From assembly GCA_003550325.1 (NCBI GenBank), contig QKWP01000252.1, forward strand, positions 230,226 through 294,225: a stretch of 64,000 nt of DNA, given 5' to 3'. How positions within the stretch are numbered: position 1 is the stretch's first letter; each line of letters starts with the position of its first letter. Shown piece after piece: positions 22,626-35,284 of this stretch. A program made the position numbers and the translations under genes. The notes beneath the pieces were generated by a model, which had not been told where the DNA came from, did not search any database, and saw nothing but the letters and a program-made list of their open reading frames with translations. The stretch comes from Gigaspora rosea. Its lineage: Eukaryota; Glomeromycota; Glomeromycetes; Diversisporales; Gigasporaceae.

Positions 22626-24216
22626 TCACGATTATTGTATATAAGTATTTTTGATATACTATAGTCCATAATGATATAGAGATCAGTCAAACTTTAGTTG
22701 AATAATATTAGTAAAACTAGACTCCAAATCTAAATTTCGGATAACACTCTCAATCTACAATTCAATATTTATTTTAGTTAGTAGTAATGAATTATATAAA
22801 ATATCAAATACTGCAAGAGGTAATAATAAACAACATGTATCAAAAGAAATCAGGAATTCATAATTTTTGAAATATTTAATTTACAGAATATACCTTACTA
22901 TAAACCAATAAATATATTCAGTATAATGAACAATATAGTTATATAGCTTTTTGTAAAGTTTTAGCTCTCTATAAAGAATTCAAGAATTTCTAGTTTTCTT
23001 TAGTAATACATACGCATCCAGGTTTGCACATTTTTTATAAAAATTTCAAAATATATAAATCTAAATACTATAGTGCATACTTTTGATAGGCTTAAATATT
23101 TGACTCATTTACTTTTATACTACTACTTATTATATAATAATCTAAAAAATACAAGGTGGTATACTTTTTATTATATTGTAATAACAAATATTTTTGTATA
23201 CTACTATAAAAAAACTTATTTCATAGCATTAATTAAGAATTTTTTCTCACTTTGGGGTGGGCCCTGAAAAAGAATATGAAACTTGGTAATAAAAGTACTA
23301 GAAAACGCATGTCAAAAAAATTAATACAGTATTTGCAAAAATATTTTTTGGCAGGCAGTTTTAGAGCTGAATACCATTTCTTATCTGAAGCTATACATGC
23401 TGATGTAGAAGATCTGGTAGCAAATAGAAAACCTACTTTTGAGGAAATACCAATAGTAAAACTATAAAAAGTTAAATAGAATAATTTAATACAAATTTCA
23501 AAAAAGAAGCATTAGAAAAAGCAATATCAAAAATAATAGTGATAGTAAGATTTAGTAAAGATAGCAGTAAATAGCAAAAATGTAGTTATATAAAACAATA
23601 ATTAAATAAACAATATTATTATAAAATCTTTCTTTCCTTCATATAAACCTTCTTGAAATATTAAAAAATAAATAATTTATAAATATCAAAGGTACTATTG
23701 AAATTCAAGTTACATGTAACAAGTATAAATATATAATTTAAAAAAATTGATATGTTTTACTATAATTGTAAAAAATATATATTTTTTATTTATATACTGT
23801 ATAAATATTGTGCCTATAAAAATCTATTTCTTACATGTAGATCTGCAATTAATTTTTTTTCAAAGTTCTAAACAATTTGAACAATTTGTAAATACACAAC
23901 AAAAATGCAGATATTCAAAAATTACCAAACTATCAATAACATACTAATAAGATAGAACTCTTTATATTTGTTCTGAATTTGACTTGGAGAGTTACAAAAG
24001 CAATTGATTATCTTGTTTTAATGTTGTTTTCAGAATTAGAATAATGTAATAAATTTGATAGTAAATACTTGAAATTAATTACTTTGACTGAATATAAATA
24101 GTGATTGTTAGATAGTCTTATCCAACTATTAAAACTATTTTATAATACTACTAAAATATTTTCTGGTTCAAGTTATTTTACTCTTAATCACATTTATTTA
24201 ATAATAAATTGCTAAT
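22626..24216. other. AT-rich stretch with one repetitive-family ORF fragment
   Basis: The plus-strand frame 23252-23467 (71 aa) contains GNKSTRKRMSKKLIQYLQKY, FLAG, then a charged helix and EEIPIVK. This resembles a peptide I recall from repeated glomeromycete proteins, but I cannot name its family. It is probably the tail of a decayed element. Nothing else is recognisable in this stretch. Confidence 0.35.
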
Positions 24217-24563
24217 TAAAAAGTTTGCTACATGTATCATCAACTCTCTCCGCTGATCCTCACTTCCTAAAACGGTCAAGAAAAAATACTGATAATACAT
24301 ACAAATACCGATAATACACACTCTAAAGACATAGCAACTATTAAAAACTCCATAAGCAAAAAGGAACAAGCAGCAAAAAGAACTAGAGTTACTTAGGACC
24401 TTTTTGCACAAAGACTTATAGCTATTGCAACATTTGGAAAAACTTTCTTTACAGAAAAAATTTTTAAAAACTTTTGTTTTACACTTTTTGGGGATTACAA
24501 AAACCCTGTACTGCCGATCCCTGATCGATTACGTGATCAGATTATTGTAGTAAACAAACAACC

Positions 24564-26143
24564 ATGTACACAGAAGTAAACAACAACAAACATGTCATAC
24601 TTAGATTAAACAGATCATTAGAACATACAAACAAATAGAAGGTAATCGAAAATAACTTTCCTGGATTGAAGAATTTTCTAGAATGAATAAACTTATAGAA
24701 AACAGAGACATATTTAGGAAAAAATTTTCTCAAATTGCAGAAGCCTTATTTAAACAACAACAAGATGTTTTAAAGAAGGATAAATGAGTGGCTTTATGGC
24801 TGGGGTTAAGTAACCCTGGCCTAGTTATGATCATCAAAAAGGCAATAGAAAAATATGATCATATCAGCTATAAGCAATCAGTAAAAAAGGAAATCTCCAA
24901 AGAGAAGATTAAGTTTATTGAACTAGACATATCAAAATCTGACGAAACAAGAATAAAATACAGAGAAAACCTGCACACTAGAAAACTCAATTTGGAGATG
25001 AACCCAACTAGAGAAACTTCTCAACAGATTATAATAAGGGAAATAAAACGATAATACAAAATATAGTCATAGAGCAAGCAGAACTATCAATTAAGCAGAG
25101 AGACTTGAAAAGCCAAGAAACGCATAAAGGATTAGCCTCAGACAAGTATAAGAAAATTCTGTTAGAACAAGAATGTGATACTCTAGATTATGGGATAGAA
25201 GAAATTCTGAATTAAAATAAATTCACTCTCACTGAAAGTCATTCACAAGAGGAATACAGGATGAAAGAAGACAAAACAGAGGATGGACACAAGGACATAT
25301 ATATTAACCATACAGATAGTAAAAATAGTCAAGACCAGTATATCTGGCAGGAAGTTTCGTTGCGCTCAATGAAAAGGAAAAACCCGGCCATGGACATAGA
25401 AACAGAAAGCACCTAGAAAAGAAGATAACAGTGCAGATTAAAGAGACAAAAACAGGAAGAGGAGACATCTATGAGTCAGACTGGGCACCAAGAAACTCTG
25501 ATTCTTATTTTGTCAAAAATGCTTCTTAACCCAATAACACCTATACTTTTACATTATGGGATATACTGTTGGAAGCTCATGCCCACAAAATTAAAGATCG
25601 GTTATCTTATTATAGCAAAGCAACTATAGAGAAAGTTAATTACTTAGGGAAAACAAAATCAGCAGTCATAAGAATCAATTCATCATCGGATTCAAAATTA
25701 AAGGCCTTGAAAACAAGCTGGCTATTCAATTTGAAAATGGCAAAACTCTCAGAACTACATCAGAAAAGTTCAAAGAAAACATATTGAAAGAAAGAAGAGA
25801 ATATAGAGCATCAATAAGCAATCTACCGAGAACAGCAACTGAAAGTGCACTGGTCAGACAATTGAGATTTATAAAGGCCAAGGCAGTATACATAAGCAGT
25901 AACAGCAACAGTAACCAACGCAAACGGGCCACAATATATTTTAAATTGAGAAAGGAACTCAGGAATACAATGAAAAAGACAGTTTATTATTACAATACAA
26001 AACTTGAGTGGGTCCCAAAGTTCTTAGAAGAACAAGAAGAGCGCCCAGAAAGGTCCCTATTTTCAGAAAAGAATGAAACAGAAAGTGGTTCTAGAAGTCT
26101 ATCACCCAGACCCAACGTTATTCAACACTTGAGCTCACCTTAG
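24564..26143 (+). pseudogene. LINE ORF1, decayed, RRM-like C-terminus
   Basis: The reading frame changes several times. The first part (from MYTEVNNNKHV, then MNKLIENRDIFRKKFSQIAE) is charged and helix-rich. The middle (SIKQRDLKSQETHKGLASDK...) is hydrophilic. The last open piece, 25784-26143 (119 aa), contains ASISNLP and KRATIYFK spaced like RNP2 and RNP1 of an RNA recognition motif. RRM-bearing ORF1 proteins bind LINE RNA in several LINE groups. Stops at about 24636, 24785 and 25054 among others break it. Confidence 0.65.
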
Positions 26144-26382
26144 TCGAACCATAAAGGAAAGAGTCAGATTAAAGCAGAGGAAAGACAAAAACAGAAAACT
26201 TACCTCAATATAAATTAGCAAATGATTTAATACACAGACAGAAAAGTGATGCATGCACTTGAGAAAATTTTAGCACGCCTGGACAAAATTGAAGTTGGAA
26301 GGGAGGTGCAACCTCCAAATCGTTCCTAAAGGGCGCCCCAGTTGAATCACAGAACATTGGGGGTAAGAGGTTACTCTAGCAA

Positions 26383-27129
26383 ATGAGGGAGGAGTTAGAT
26401 GAAATAAATAGGGATTTTTTAAAGAAGGTATATCATAATATTAATGGACTTAGAGATAATATTCTTAAGATACAGGAAATAATAGACTTTGGTATATGAG
26501 AGAATTACAATATTATTGGATTAAAGAAAACGAACATTAGGGATAAGGAATTTCGGTTTAACAAAGTAGACCTTAAGGATTATAAGATATATGGAACATG
26601 TAAAGTAATTGAAAAGAAAAAAGATTCAGGGGTAGCGATCCTCATCCACAAAAATTGGCAAATGCATGTAGCAGCATGCGAAACTCCAGATACATACTCT
26701 TTAAGATGCGCACTTCTTTTCAAGGGTGTCAAATTCATCCTTTGGATGATATACATGCCACCTAATGACTTCAAAGCTCAGAAAGAAATCCAAAGAAGAA
26801 TAGTTCATGACTACTGTAGAAAGGAACAAAGAACTCAGATGATAATTGGAGGAGACTTAAACATGAAAGAGAATCAACTAAACTTAGAACTAATGAATGA
26901 AGAGGAGAGATACACAAATTCCACACTTAGTAAATGGCTTAAAAAAATCAGCTTTGCAGATATATACAGAATAATTAATCCTTTTATATCTACATATACT
27001 TGGATGAATGGAAGATTGAGTTCCAGAATAGACTATATCTGGGTAGATGCAAACCTCAAAAACTTGGTTTGTGATAGTAACATTAAGAATATGGAATTCT
27101 GCTCTGGTAGTGACCACCAGCTGATTTGA
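26383..27129 (+). pseudogene. LINE ORF2 endonuclease domain (EEP type)
   Basis: One frame from ATG at 26383 with a single stop near 26500 covers the domain. Motifs in order are YHNINGL (metal-site Asn), IIGLKKTNI where ETNI with a catalytic Glu is expected (Glu seen as Lys), IYMPPND, IIGGDLNM (catalytic Asp/Asn), SRIDYIWV and GSDHQLI (catalytic Asp-His). This domain nicks target DNA to prime reverse transcription. The Glu-to-Lys change and the stop imply loss of activity. A frameshift follows into the RT linker. Confidence 0.8.
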
Positions 27130-27311
27130 ACAGATATTTTCACCAAACCCATACTGGGAACGAGACCTAGAAACAAACAGAACAAAGCAAACACCCAGGA
27201 GAGAAAAGTATATTTATGCGAAAAAGCAAATAAGGAGGACTGAGAAAACTTCACAGGATTTCGGACAGCTATGTAGAAGAAAGCTGGAACAAATTAAAAA
27301 AAGCCAACAAC

Positions 27312-29733
27312 ATGGAACAAAGTGAAAAGATGGCAGAAAAAAGAATAAATGACTATTGGGAACATATCATAGATTGGATTAGTAAAGCTGCGAGCAAAAC
27401 CTTACCATGGAAAAAAATTAGAAATATCTCTGAAGAGAAGAAAAAATCAGTGACCTGGAATCCTAGATACAAATGGATTAAAGCGTTAAGAAAATTAGCG
27501 AGAAGAGCCCTCTCAGAATGAGAAAACAGGATAGAGAGCAGAAAAGAATTTCAGGAAACCTTCTCATTGCAAGGGTGAATAGTAATAACGAGGTATTGAT
27601 CTCTGAGTTAAATAGCCTTTGGACAGATGAATGGGTTAAAGAGGCTAAATCCTGGATAAAAATTCTGGAAAGGAAAATGATAGTAGAAATGAGAAAAGAG
27701 AAAGAAAAAGAAATTAGTGGATTTGTAAAAAGGATATTTGGGTTGGTTGGTAAGGAGGAAAAAAGAATGTTGAACAGTATATTAGAAAGGCCATAGGAAA
27801 AAATTCAAATTGAAAGACTGAAGTTTATTGATGAAAGTAAAGATAGATGAGAACACTTAATATATGAACCTGAAGAGGTTAAAAAAATTGTAAAAAACTA
27901 CTTCGATGCACAATATAACTCTAGGGAAAAGATAACTATAAACGGGAATGATAACTGGTAAAAAGAGTATGAACCCATAACCTGGATTAAGGAAGACTGC
28001 TACCTTCCGGTCCTTAAAAAAAATAGAAATAGAAGACTGGGAGGAGGTTATCTAGTTGACAGAAAACTCGTCAGCACCTGGTCTTTCAGGAATTGGATAT
28101 ATGCTTTTGAAAGCAATCAGAACAAAAATGAAAATATATATAGTGAATATGCTCAACGATATTACTAAGAAAGGTATATATCCAAAAAATAGAAAATAGG
28201 AATGATTTTTCCTATATCTAAATTGGCTGAATGAGACCTAACTTTACAGAGTATGAGGCCAATAATGCTTCTAGAGGCAGCAAGGAAATGCTACGTTAGG
28301 ATTCTGCAGAAGAGACTAAGTAAGATATTAATAGAGCACAAAATTTTAAAAGGCCCTAACTTCACTAGATTACGTGGAGAAAGCACACAGAACTCGATAC
28401 ATATCATTAATGTAACGGTAAAGGATGGCATAGAGAGTAAAAAAGAACTCTGGGCACACTTCCTCGATATTAAAAAAGCCTTTGATAGTGTCAGTTAAGA
28501 GGTTTAAAGAGAGCCCTGCATAGAATCAAAATACCTCCACGTCTAACCACTTTATTAATTGATTTGTTTGAGAACAGGCACATCCAAATCATAACTAAAC
28601 ATGGTCTCACAGAAAGCTTCCAAGAAACAGAGGGCATAGACCAGGGTGAGGTGATCTCCCCTCTTCTGTAGAGAATATATTTCGACCCACTCTTATGCTG
28701 TCTGCAATGGTTTGAACTCAGCACAAAATTGATAGTGGAATGGCTATCCGACCCTATCCATAATAAAAAAAAGTGTAAAGCAGTTATGGTTGCAGGTATA
28801 TCGTACGCAGACGATACGGTGTTACTGGCAGAGTTCCAAGACAAACTCCAAAAAATTGTACAAACAGGAGAAGGTCTCTTCGAGTTGAATAGAATCTCTC
28901 TTAACCCAAAAAAGACGGAGTTAGTAACATTCAATGTGGAGAATAAGAATGCAGACAGAAGATTCTTTCTACAAAAGGGAAAAAGTTTCATAAATGCAAA
29001 AGACGATAATAAGTTTACACAATACCTGGGAGTTTGGATCTTTCTGAAAAAAGTGAGGAAAAAATGTAAAGCAAAACTCAAGAGAGAAACTTCAGACCTC
29101 GCAAATTTAATTAGAAGAAAAGAAATCTCTGTAGAACAGGCAAAATATATTAACAACAAAATCCTGCTCCCTCGTTTGGAATATCGATTGAACATTCATT
29201 TATTGTCAAAAAAGGAATGCAACAAAATACAAAGCCCTATGTTGCAGGTCATCAAGTGGAAAGCTAGTTCTGAAAAAACAATGCTGCATGCATATCTTTA
29301 TCATGAATTAATGATAGGGGTAAAATCTCTTTTGCAGAGGCATTTAGAACATGTGATCTCAGAATGGTTCATAAGTCTTAATAGCATGGGTCTAGCAGCA
29401 GATGTCATGAAGTTAAGGCTTAGGAGAGCTCAACTAGACCTTATATCATCAACTCCTATATGGCAACTAGATGCGAAGGAACTATCAGAAATAGGCTGGA
29501 ACCACAACTTAAACACCGCCATCCTAGCTGAAACTAAGAAGCTAAAGATCGATATAAGAAGTAGCCTAATTGAAGAGGATTGGAAAATAATAGACAACTG
29601 GGATAAAAAGACAGAGATCAAAAGGATCCTAAAAGAAGATAACTGGAGAGGAAATATGAAAAGTTTAAAAGGTCTTGGGATATGGTCAACAGAACAAATA
29701 ACAACACATAAAAGCTCCTCTCTACTCTCGTAG
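27312..29733 (+). pseudogene. LINE ORF2 reverse transcriptase region
   Basis: Pieces in different frames give the linker (27312-27796), then RT motifs: SAPGLSG near 28070-28095 (other frame), MRPIMLLEAARKCYVRILQ at 28253, LDIKKAFDSV with motif A Asp at about 28466, EGIDQGEVISPLL near 28630 (motif B), SYADDTVLLA with the YADD pair at 28804-28815 (motif C), and YLGVWI near 29020. The longest open piece is 28729-29733 (334 aa). The catalytic Asp residues are kept even though the frame is broken. Confidence 0.85.
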
Positions 29734-30176
29734 CAACAAATAAAAAAACTAAGAAACCTTAGCTCCAAGGGTAGAATTCCAAATTGGTTTAAAAGACTGG
29801 AAGAGATCGTCATTTTGGATAAGGCCATGAAAAAGTAAAACCTAGGTACCAAGCCTCAAGCTCGAGATGTAACCTAATCCAAGAGGACCATACACCAATT
29901 TCAGAAAAAAGAACGAAAAAAGACTAGGTGTTAGGTTACTCAGATAAAATGAATAGATCTTTCATAGGCAGAGTCAAAAACAAAACTCAGACCCCTCTAC
30001 TAGAAATTTCGGAATAGGAAGAAGACGAAAAGAAAAACAGAGTAGAAGCTAAAAACAATCAAAAAAAGACAAGACTTAGATAAAGAAAACTATGTAAAAA
30101 TGTAAAGATCGATAAAAGGAAAGTAGGAAGTATAGACAAATGGGTTAAACGTAGTGCATATGGTTGGAACCTCCTA

Positions 30177-31656
30177 ATGGAAAAGAAGAAACTTCAGGAG
30201 ATCATGTGCTCTAGAAAAGCAGTTTCCATGCAGCCTTCTGAATGTCAAGCACAGAATGTTTTAGAGATAGAAAGCTGGGGAAAAAGAAATATTTGCAAAA
30301 TGATCAATAATATACAGAAACGAAAGGAACTATTAGACATCCTAGAAAGAAATGCAAACGAAAATGAGATTTCTTTTTACACAGATGGCTCACTCGGCGG
30401 TGGATCAGTGGATGGATATAGTAGTGATATAGTATAGTTCAGATAGATTTTAGTAATAGAATAGGGTGAATGAGGTAAAGGCAAAATAGAAAGATGGTTC
30501 TCATCTACTAGGTCGGAATTGGTAGCTATTTTGATAGCTCTCCTGATTTCTTCTGCGAACTGCAAGTTAAAAATTTTTACAGATAGCCAAGCATTAATAC
30601 AGGTGATAAGAAATCTAGGAACAAGGCAAAACCCCCGCAGCTGGTTCAAGACGAAAAATATAGGCATCATAGAAAAATAAAAGAGAACATTAAGATGAAG
30701 AGACTGGAGATTAAAATGATCAAAGTAAAGGCCCACTCGGGAGACCCACTGAATGAAAGAGCAGATACTCTAGCCAAAGAAAAAAGAACTGATATAGAAA
30801 CTACAAACCTCTCAGAAGAAGGTTCAATTTCGAGAGTCTTCCAACCTATATGGAACAATAAAAGTATTGAAGTACCCGTAAGGAGCTTTATAAAAGAATG
30901 GATTAATACATATTATAAAGCAGAATGGACGTTCATAAGGTACAAACAAGACAGCATTCACCAAGAACATACTCAAAACAAAGATTGGGAAACATTCAGG
31001 GGTTTCTGGCATTTCACAAGAAAATCTAGGGCTCTCACCAAAAAAGACCATGAAAGGTGGACCTTCAGGATAAAGGCAGTAAACTGACTTCTTTTCTTAT
31101 TATATAAAAGAAAGAGAGATTGCGCAAACCTTTACCCGGTTATAATGTGCCCTAGGTGTAATGAGACTGAAGAAAACTTCAAACACCTTACTAACTGCAA
31201 AGTTGACTTCCATGTATGGAAAAAAAGAGAGGAAGAAATCATCTGGAAAATCTGGTCATCACTTGATCAGGAGGAAAAATCAGAAATAAGCCCATACCAA
31301 CTCCAGAAAATCTTCCTTGAACAAAATAACTGCGATAGTAAAGAAGAGAAAAACTGGTGAGAGGAATTCTCCCGTTAAAGCTTCACAAAACCCTAGAGCA
31401 GTTCAATATCAGGAAAAAATCAATCTCTAACATACTAGTTTTTTGGTTAGACAAATAGATGACAGTATTCCAGGAAGACATTTGGAAAGAAAGATGCGAA
31501 AGAATCATTGAGTGGGAAAGAAACACAGGTGTTAATGCTAAACAAAAGAGTATGTTATTATATAGAGAAAAATCTGATGCAGCAACTAGAAGAGAAAGAA
31601 AAAGAAGGAAAATTGATGAGAACCATTCAGGAAAGAGGGTGGGAATAATACCATAA
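30177..31656 (+). pseudogene. LINE ORF2 RNase H domain, zinc knuckle and C-terminus
   Basis: RNase H residues are all visible across broken frames: ISFYTDGSL (Asp at about 30384), SELVAIL (Glu about 30516), FTDSQAL (Asp about 30582) and VKAHSGDPLNERAD (His/Asp about 30734-30764). The zinc knuckle CPRCNETEENFKHLTNC begins at 31151. The C-terminal charged helix (WKERCERIIEWERNTGVNAK) is at about 31483. RNase H removes the RNA template during insertion. The remaining 3' leader runs from 31660 to 32020. Confidence 0.83.
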
Positions 31657-32103
31657 AAGAAGAGCAGAAGCATGGAAAAACAAAAGATGAAAAGATTGGG
31701 AGGAATATAAAGATATAGTAATAGAAGAATTAGATTGATGGATAAATACAGGTTTAAGGGGTTGGTGGAACCCTCTAAGTAGATTATGATTGGCTATAGA
31801 ACCGTGTCTGGAATCTGACTAATATAGGCATAAGCCACGTTAGTTAGTAAGACAAATTCTATTTTGGCAGATCACACACAGGTATTCATAGTAACCGGGT
31901 GAGCCATACTTTAATTGTAAGATACGAAGTATCGGAATAGGGTTAGCATTTGCATATGTAACTATATTCTTTGAAATAAAGTATGACATGACTGTCAAAA
32001 AAAAATAAAAAATAAAAAAATAAAAAGTTTGCAACTTTGTATAAAACTGAAGATGATTATACTAAATTATTATTTGGACCTATTAAGTATATTAAAAAAA
32101 ATT

Positions 32104-32812
32104 TTATATAGTATAGGGCAGCAAGAGATATCCAACATTGATTAAAAAAACTTTAAAGTAATATAACTTCTTTAAAACAAGCTAAATCAAAAGCCCTCTA
32201 ACAAATTGATAGATTTTTAGATAAACTATATTTATGTTAGAGGATTTTTATTTTTGTTTTGAAAAAGTTATAAGAGATTAAATTTTATATAAGTTCAAAA
32301 AATTGGCATTTAATTGCCAATTCGGATAAGATCAGCAATATTTTTATATTTAGAATTGGGGCAAAACAAATATATAAACAACATAGTACAAAATCTGAAA
32401 CAGGTCTGTATATATAAAATTTTTATATAATTTAAAGAATTTTAAAGATGTTTTTACTTATATTTTTTATCTACAGGTCCGATTTTAATGAATTTTTACT
32501 TGTAGATGCACAAGAACCTGCTCTACAAGTTTACTTATATTAAAAAATAATATTTATTTAGTACAAAAAAACTTTTCCAAAGGTCATAATCAGATTTACT
32601 AATATTGTTTATATATTTGTTTATCCCTATAGTAATAATATAGCTATAGTGCTGATCTTATCTGGATTGGTAATTAATATATAAAAAAAATATATATAGG
32701 TTTTTAACCAGACGAAATCAATTACACAAAATTAGCCAATCAGAATTGATTATATAAGCACCCAAAATTGGTGCCTATATGAATAGATTGGATGCTTCTT
32801 GCTGTCCCACAC
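32104..32812. mobile_element. Inverted-repeat element, hAT-like right end
   Basis: The left TATAGGGCAGCAAGAG and right CTTGCTGTCCCACACTG edges mirror each other. Inside, GCCAATTCGGATAAGATCAGC (about 32320) mirrors GCTGATCTTATCTGGATTGG (about 32652). The right end ...CACTG looks hAT-like, but no matching 8-bp flanks were found. Non-coding. Confidence 0.5.
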
Positions 32813-32814
32813 TG

Positions 32815-33305
32815 TATTAAATTTAGAAACAAATATTTGCTATACCAAATTTGATATTTATTTTTTATTTTTTTTTTAGCCAAATCCAATTAATCATAAT
32901 AAAGTTCTTATAAACTGGTTATAATAAATAAATTCAATACTAGAGTTGTTAGTGAAACTAATTAGTTTCACTAGAACTATTAGTGCACTATTGAAATTAG
33001 TTTTATCTATAGCTATTAGTGCATTAGCTTTACTAGTTTCATCTGCAACTTTATTTAACACATTAGTAGTTTTAGAACTACTTTGTTAACTGTTACAAGT
33101 ATCACAAAGATGAGTAAAAAATTAGAATAATACAAAAATAAAAGAAGAATCTTTATATAATGGTTTATAGTTTAAAGGTCATTAGTTAATAGGGCCTCCT
33201 GTTACTATTGAAGAACTATATAATTTAGTCGAGGCTGCAAGTTATCTTTCTCTTCAAGAATATTGGAAAGTTTCTAAAAAATTGAACATGTAATATTATT
33301 TTTGG
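32815..33305 (+). pseudogene. Possible hAT transposase fragment
   Basis: The short frame at about 33195-33291 reads PPVTIEELYNLVEAASYLSL then QEYWKVSKKLNM and stops. The pattern (EEL..LV.AA.YLSL.EYW) is like the segment before the dimerisation region of hAT transposases in these fungi. The rest of the stretch is AT-rich with GTTAGTGAAACTA-type short repeats. The two hairpin elements that follow may have inserted into the remains of this element. Confidence 0.35.
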
Positions 33306-33315
33306 ATCTGTAAAT

Positions 33316-33495
33316 AGAGGTTGGAACTGGTTTTAAATATTCGAGTTTATCACATCTAAATTCGAGTTTATCACACCAAAATTCGAGTTTATCACATCAA
33401 CTATTAATAAATGACATGATAAACTCGAATTTTGGTGTGATAAACTCGAATTTAGATGTGATAAACTCGAATATTTAAAACCGGTTCCAACCTCT
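33316..33495. mobile_element. Near-perfect hairpin MITE with 10-bp target duplication
   Basis: ATCTGTAAAT flanks it exactly on both sides (33306-33315, 33496-33505), as in MULE-type insertions. The two arms (about 80 bp each) differ by about one base. Each arm has three tandem units of TTCGAGTTTATCACA. The near identity of the arms implies recent origin. Confidence 0.85.
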
Positions 33496-33515
33496 ATCTG
33501 TAAATTAAAAGTTTA

Positions 33516-34046
33516 ATTAGTGATCCGCGAGTCAACCAGAGAGTGGTCATAGTGAAACATGACGCGGATTACTTATAGAAATTAGGGTTTTGCGAATGTG
33601 GAGTGCACATATCTAAAACTTTTTTTATACTAAGTTAATCACTCTTCTGACTTAAGAGACTTTTGTAGAGCTCGTCAAGACGCATCTAATGGTGGGTAGA
33701 GCGTTAAAATCGGCCTGGTGGGTGCTGAGATATCTTTAAAAAACGTTTTTTTTTACTATGTAAATTTCTTTACAAACAATACTATATTTTGCAAAAAAAT
33801 TTACATAGTAAAAGAAACGTTTTTTAAAGATATCTCAGCACCCACCAGGCCGATTTTGACGCTCTACCCGCCATTAGATGCATCTTGACGAGCTCTACAA
33901 AAGTCTCTTAAGTCAGAAGAGTGATTAACTTAGTATAAAAAAAGGTTTAGATGTGTGCACTCCACATTCGCAAAACCCTAATTTCTATAAGTAATCTGCA
34001 TCACGTTTCACTATGACCACTCTCTGGTTGACTCGCGGATCACCAA
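33516..34046. mobile_element. Long palindromic element, GATATC module type
   Basis: Arms of about 250 bp mirror each other from GTGATCCGCGAGTCAACCAG to the right end CTGGTTGACTCGCGGATCAC. TTAA stands on both flanks (33512-33515, 34047-34050), which would suit piggyBac-type insertion, though AT-rich flanks make this weak. Each arm includes GAGCTCGTCAAGACGCATC, AAATCGGCCTGGTGGGTGC and GATATC, parallel to the modules at 11.1-12.2 kb. Confidence 0.7.
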
Positions 34047-34050
34047 TTAA

Positions 34051-34943
34051 AGTTTTTTAGTAATGGAACAATAAAACAACTACAATTAATAGAATACAAA
34101 TATTTGTAATGAAGGAAACTAATACCAACCTTTATTTGGGCTTGATAAATTATTTAGCACATTAACTTTTGAGCTTGCAACAAATAGTAGCTTGATTGTA
34201 ACTTTATATTGCAATAAAGAACCAGAGAATAAAATTTTTAATAAAGGTGAAGTCAATTGTTATCTCTACAAACCAATTGAAAAATGGGCTATAATCTATT
34301 AGTATGTAGAAAGATAGATCTGGGTTATATCATTTATTATCAGATTTAACTTAAAAGTACTTGTTAGTACCAGCAATATTAGTCCTCTTAGAACATTTAT
34401 TTTCAAACATAGAATTAACACATCATAGCTTTACATAAATAAATTAATCTAGATATAGTTGAGCAAATAATTCTTAAATATAATATGCAGCACTATTAAT
34501 TTTAATTTAGATAAATAGATATATATTTCTAAAATTGAACTATCAAATGCAATAAACCAAGATCAATTGTAACTATTTTTAGCAAAGATGATTAATAAGT
34601 TAAATTTTAGGCTGAATAATAGAAATAACAATAATATAAAATTAAAATTATATAAAAGTCAATATTTCATTGCCAATTACCATTTTTCAGCTAATAATAA
34701 ATGATCATATTACTATTCATAAAAACTTAGTTAAAATTTTTACTATACCTTCTTAATTAATTATTTTCAATAGTTAGTTTCTCCTTAATTTAATACTACT
34801 ATACCTTATAATCATTATTATTTTATATTTACTCCTTATGTGTATTCTGGTTAAAAAACAATTAAAGACTTAGTAAATAAGATATTGTAGTTAAGTTGGG
34901 GTATCAATATAGTTTTATTATTATATCTTAGAAAAAATCTAAC
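34051..34943. other. AT-rich stretch, nothing firm
   Basis: Short peptide-like runs occur (for example near 34130-34290) but no continuous frame or repeat structure could be supported. Confidence 0.3.
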
Positions 34944-35207
34944 CAGTGCACTAGTGCACTCAGTGCACCCCTATAAATTTAGTATTTCTAGTAGCTTTAA
35001 TAGTATAATAGAAGTTAAAAATTAGGGTTAAGGTTAGGTTTAGGTTTAAAGTTAGAGTTAGGGTTGGGTTTAGGGTAAAATTGCAAGAGGAGCATTTTTG
35101 CTTAGTAACACAACAGGGGTTACCCTAGTAAAATTGCGAGATAAGTATTTTTGCTTAGTAACATGACTTGGGTTACCCAAGGGGTGCACTGAGTGCATGG
35201 TGCACTA
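34944..35207. mobile_element. MITE with GTGCACT ends and TTAGGG-like core
   Basis: The left CAGTGCACTAGTGCACTCAG and right ends mirror each other (GTGCACTCAGTGCACCCC on both arms). The core 35018-35072 is a degenerate telomere-like tract (TTAGGGTTAAGGTTAGG...). It is followed by two units of a TTTTTGCTTAGTAACA repeat. Non-coding. Confidence 0.65.
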
Positions 35208-35284
35208 TATAACAGATTCCTATATCTTAAATGTGAATATTTTGTATCATTTGTTTTTATACTCACATAATATTTTATAAAATT

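Larger units (their letters stand above)
24229..32020 (+). mobile_element. LINE, apparently full length, mutated
   Basis: The 12-base direct repeat TAAAAAGTTTGC flanks the element (24217-24228 and 32021-32032), and the right copy abuts an A-rich tail (31997-32020). Inside, in order, are a 5' leader, an ORF1 with an RRM-like end, an ORF2 with apurinic endonuclease, reverse transcriptase, RNase H and a zinc knuckle, and a 3' leader. Layout and length (7.8 kb) fit the I/Tad-like group of LINEs with RNase H. Many stops and frameshifts make this copy inactive. Confidence 0.88.

Noticed and set aside
28491-29195. Long minus-strand open frame (234 aa) opposite the LINE RT
   Set aside because: It is the shadow of the RT coding strand, which carries clear motifs (SYADD, YLGV) on the plus strand.
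29430-29852. Minus-strand open frame of 140 aa
   Set aside because: Antisense to the LINE ORF2; hydrophobic content reflects the complement of lysine-rich coding.
35018-35072. Telomere or chromosome end
   Set aside because: The TTAGGG-like tract is short, degenerate and inside a MITE, with ordinary sequence on both sides.
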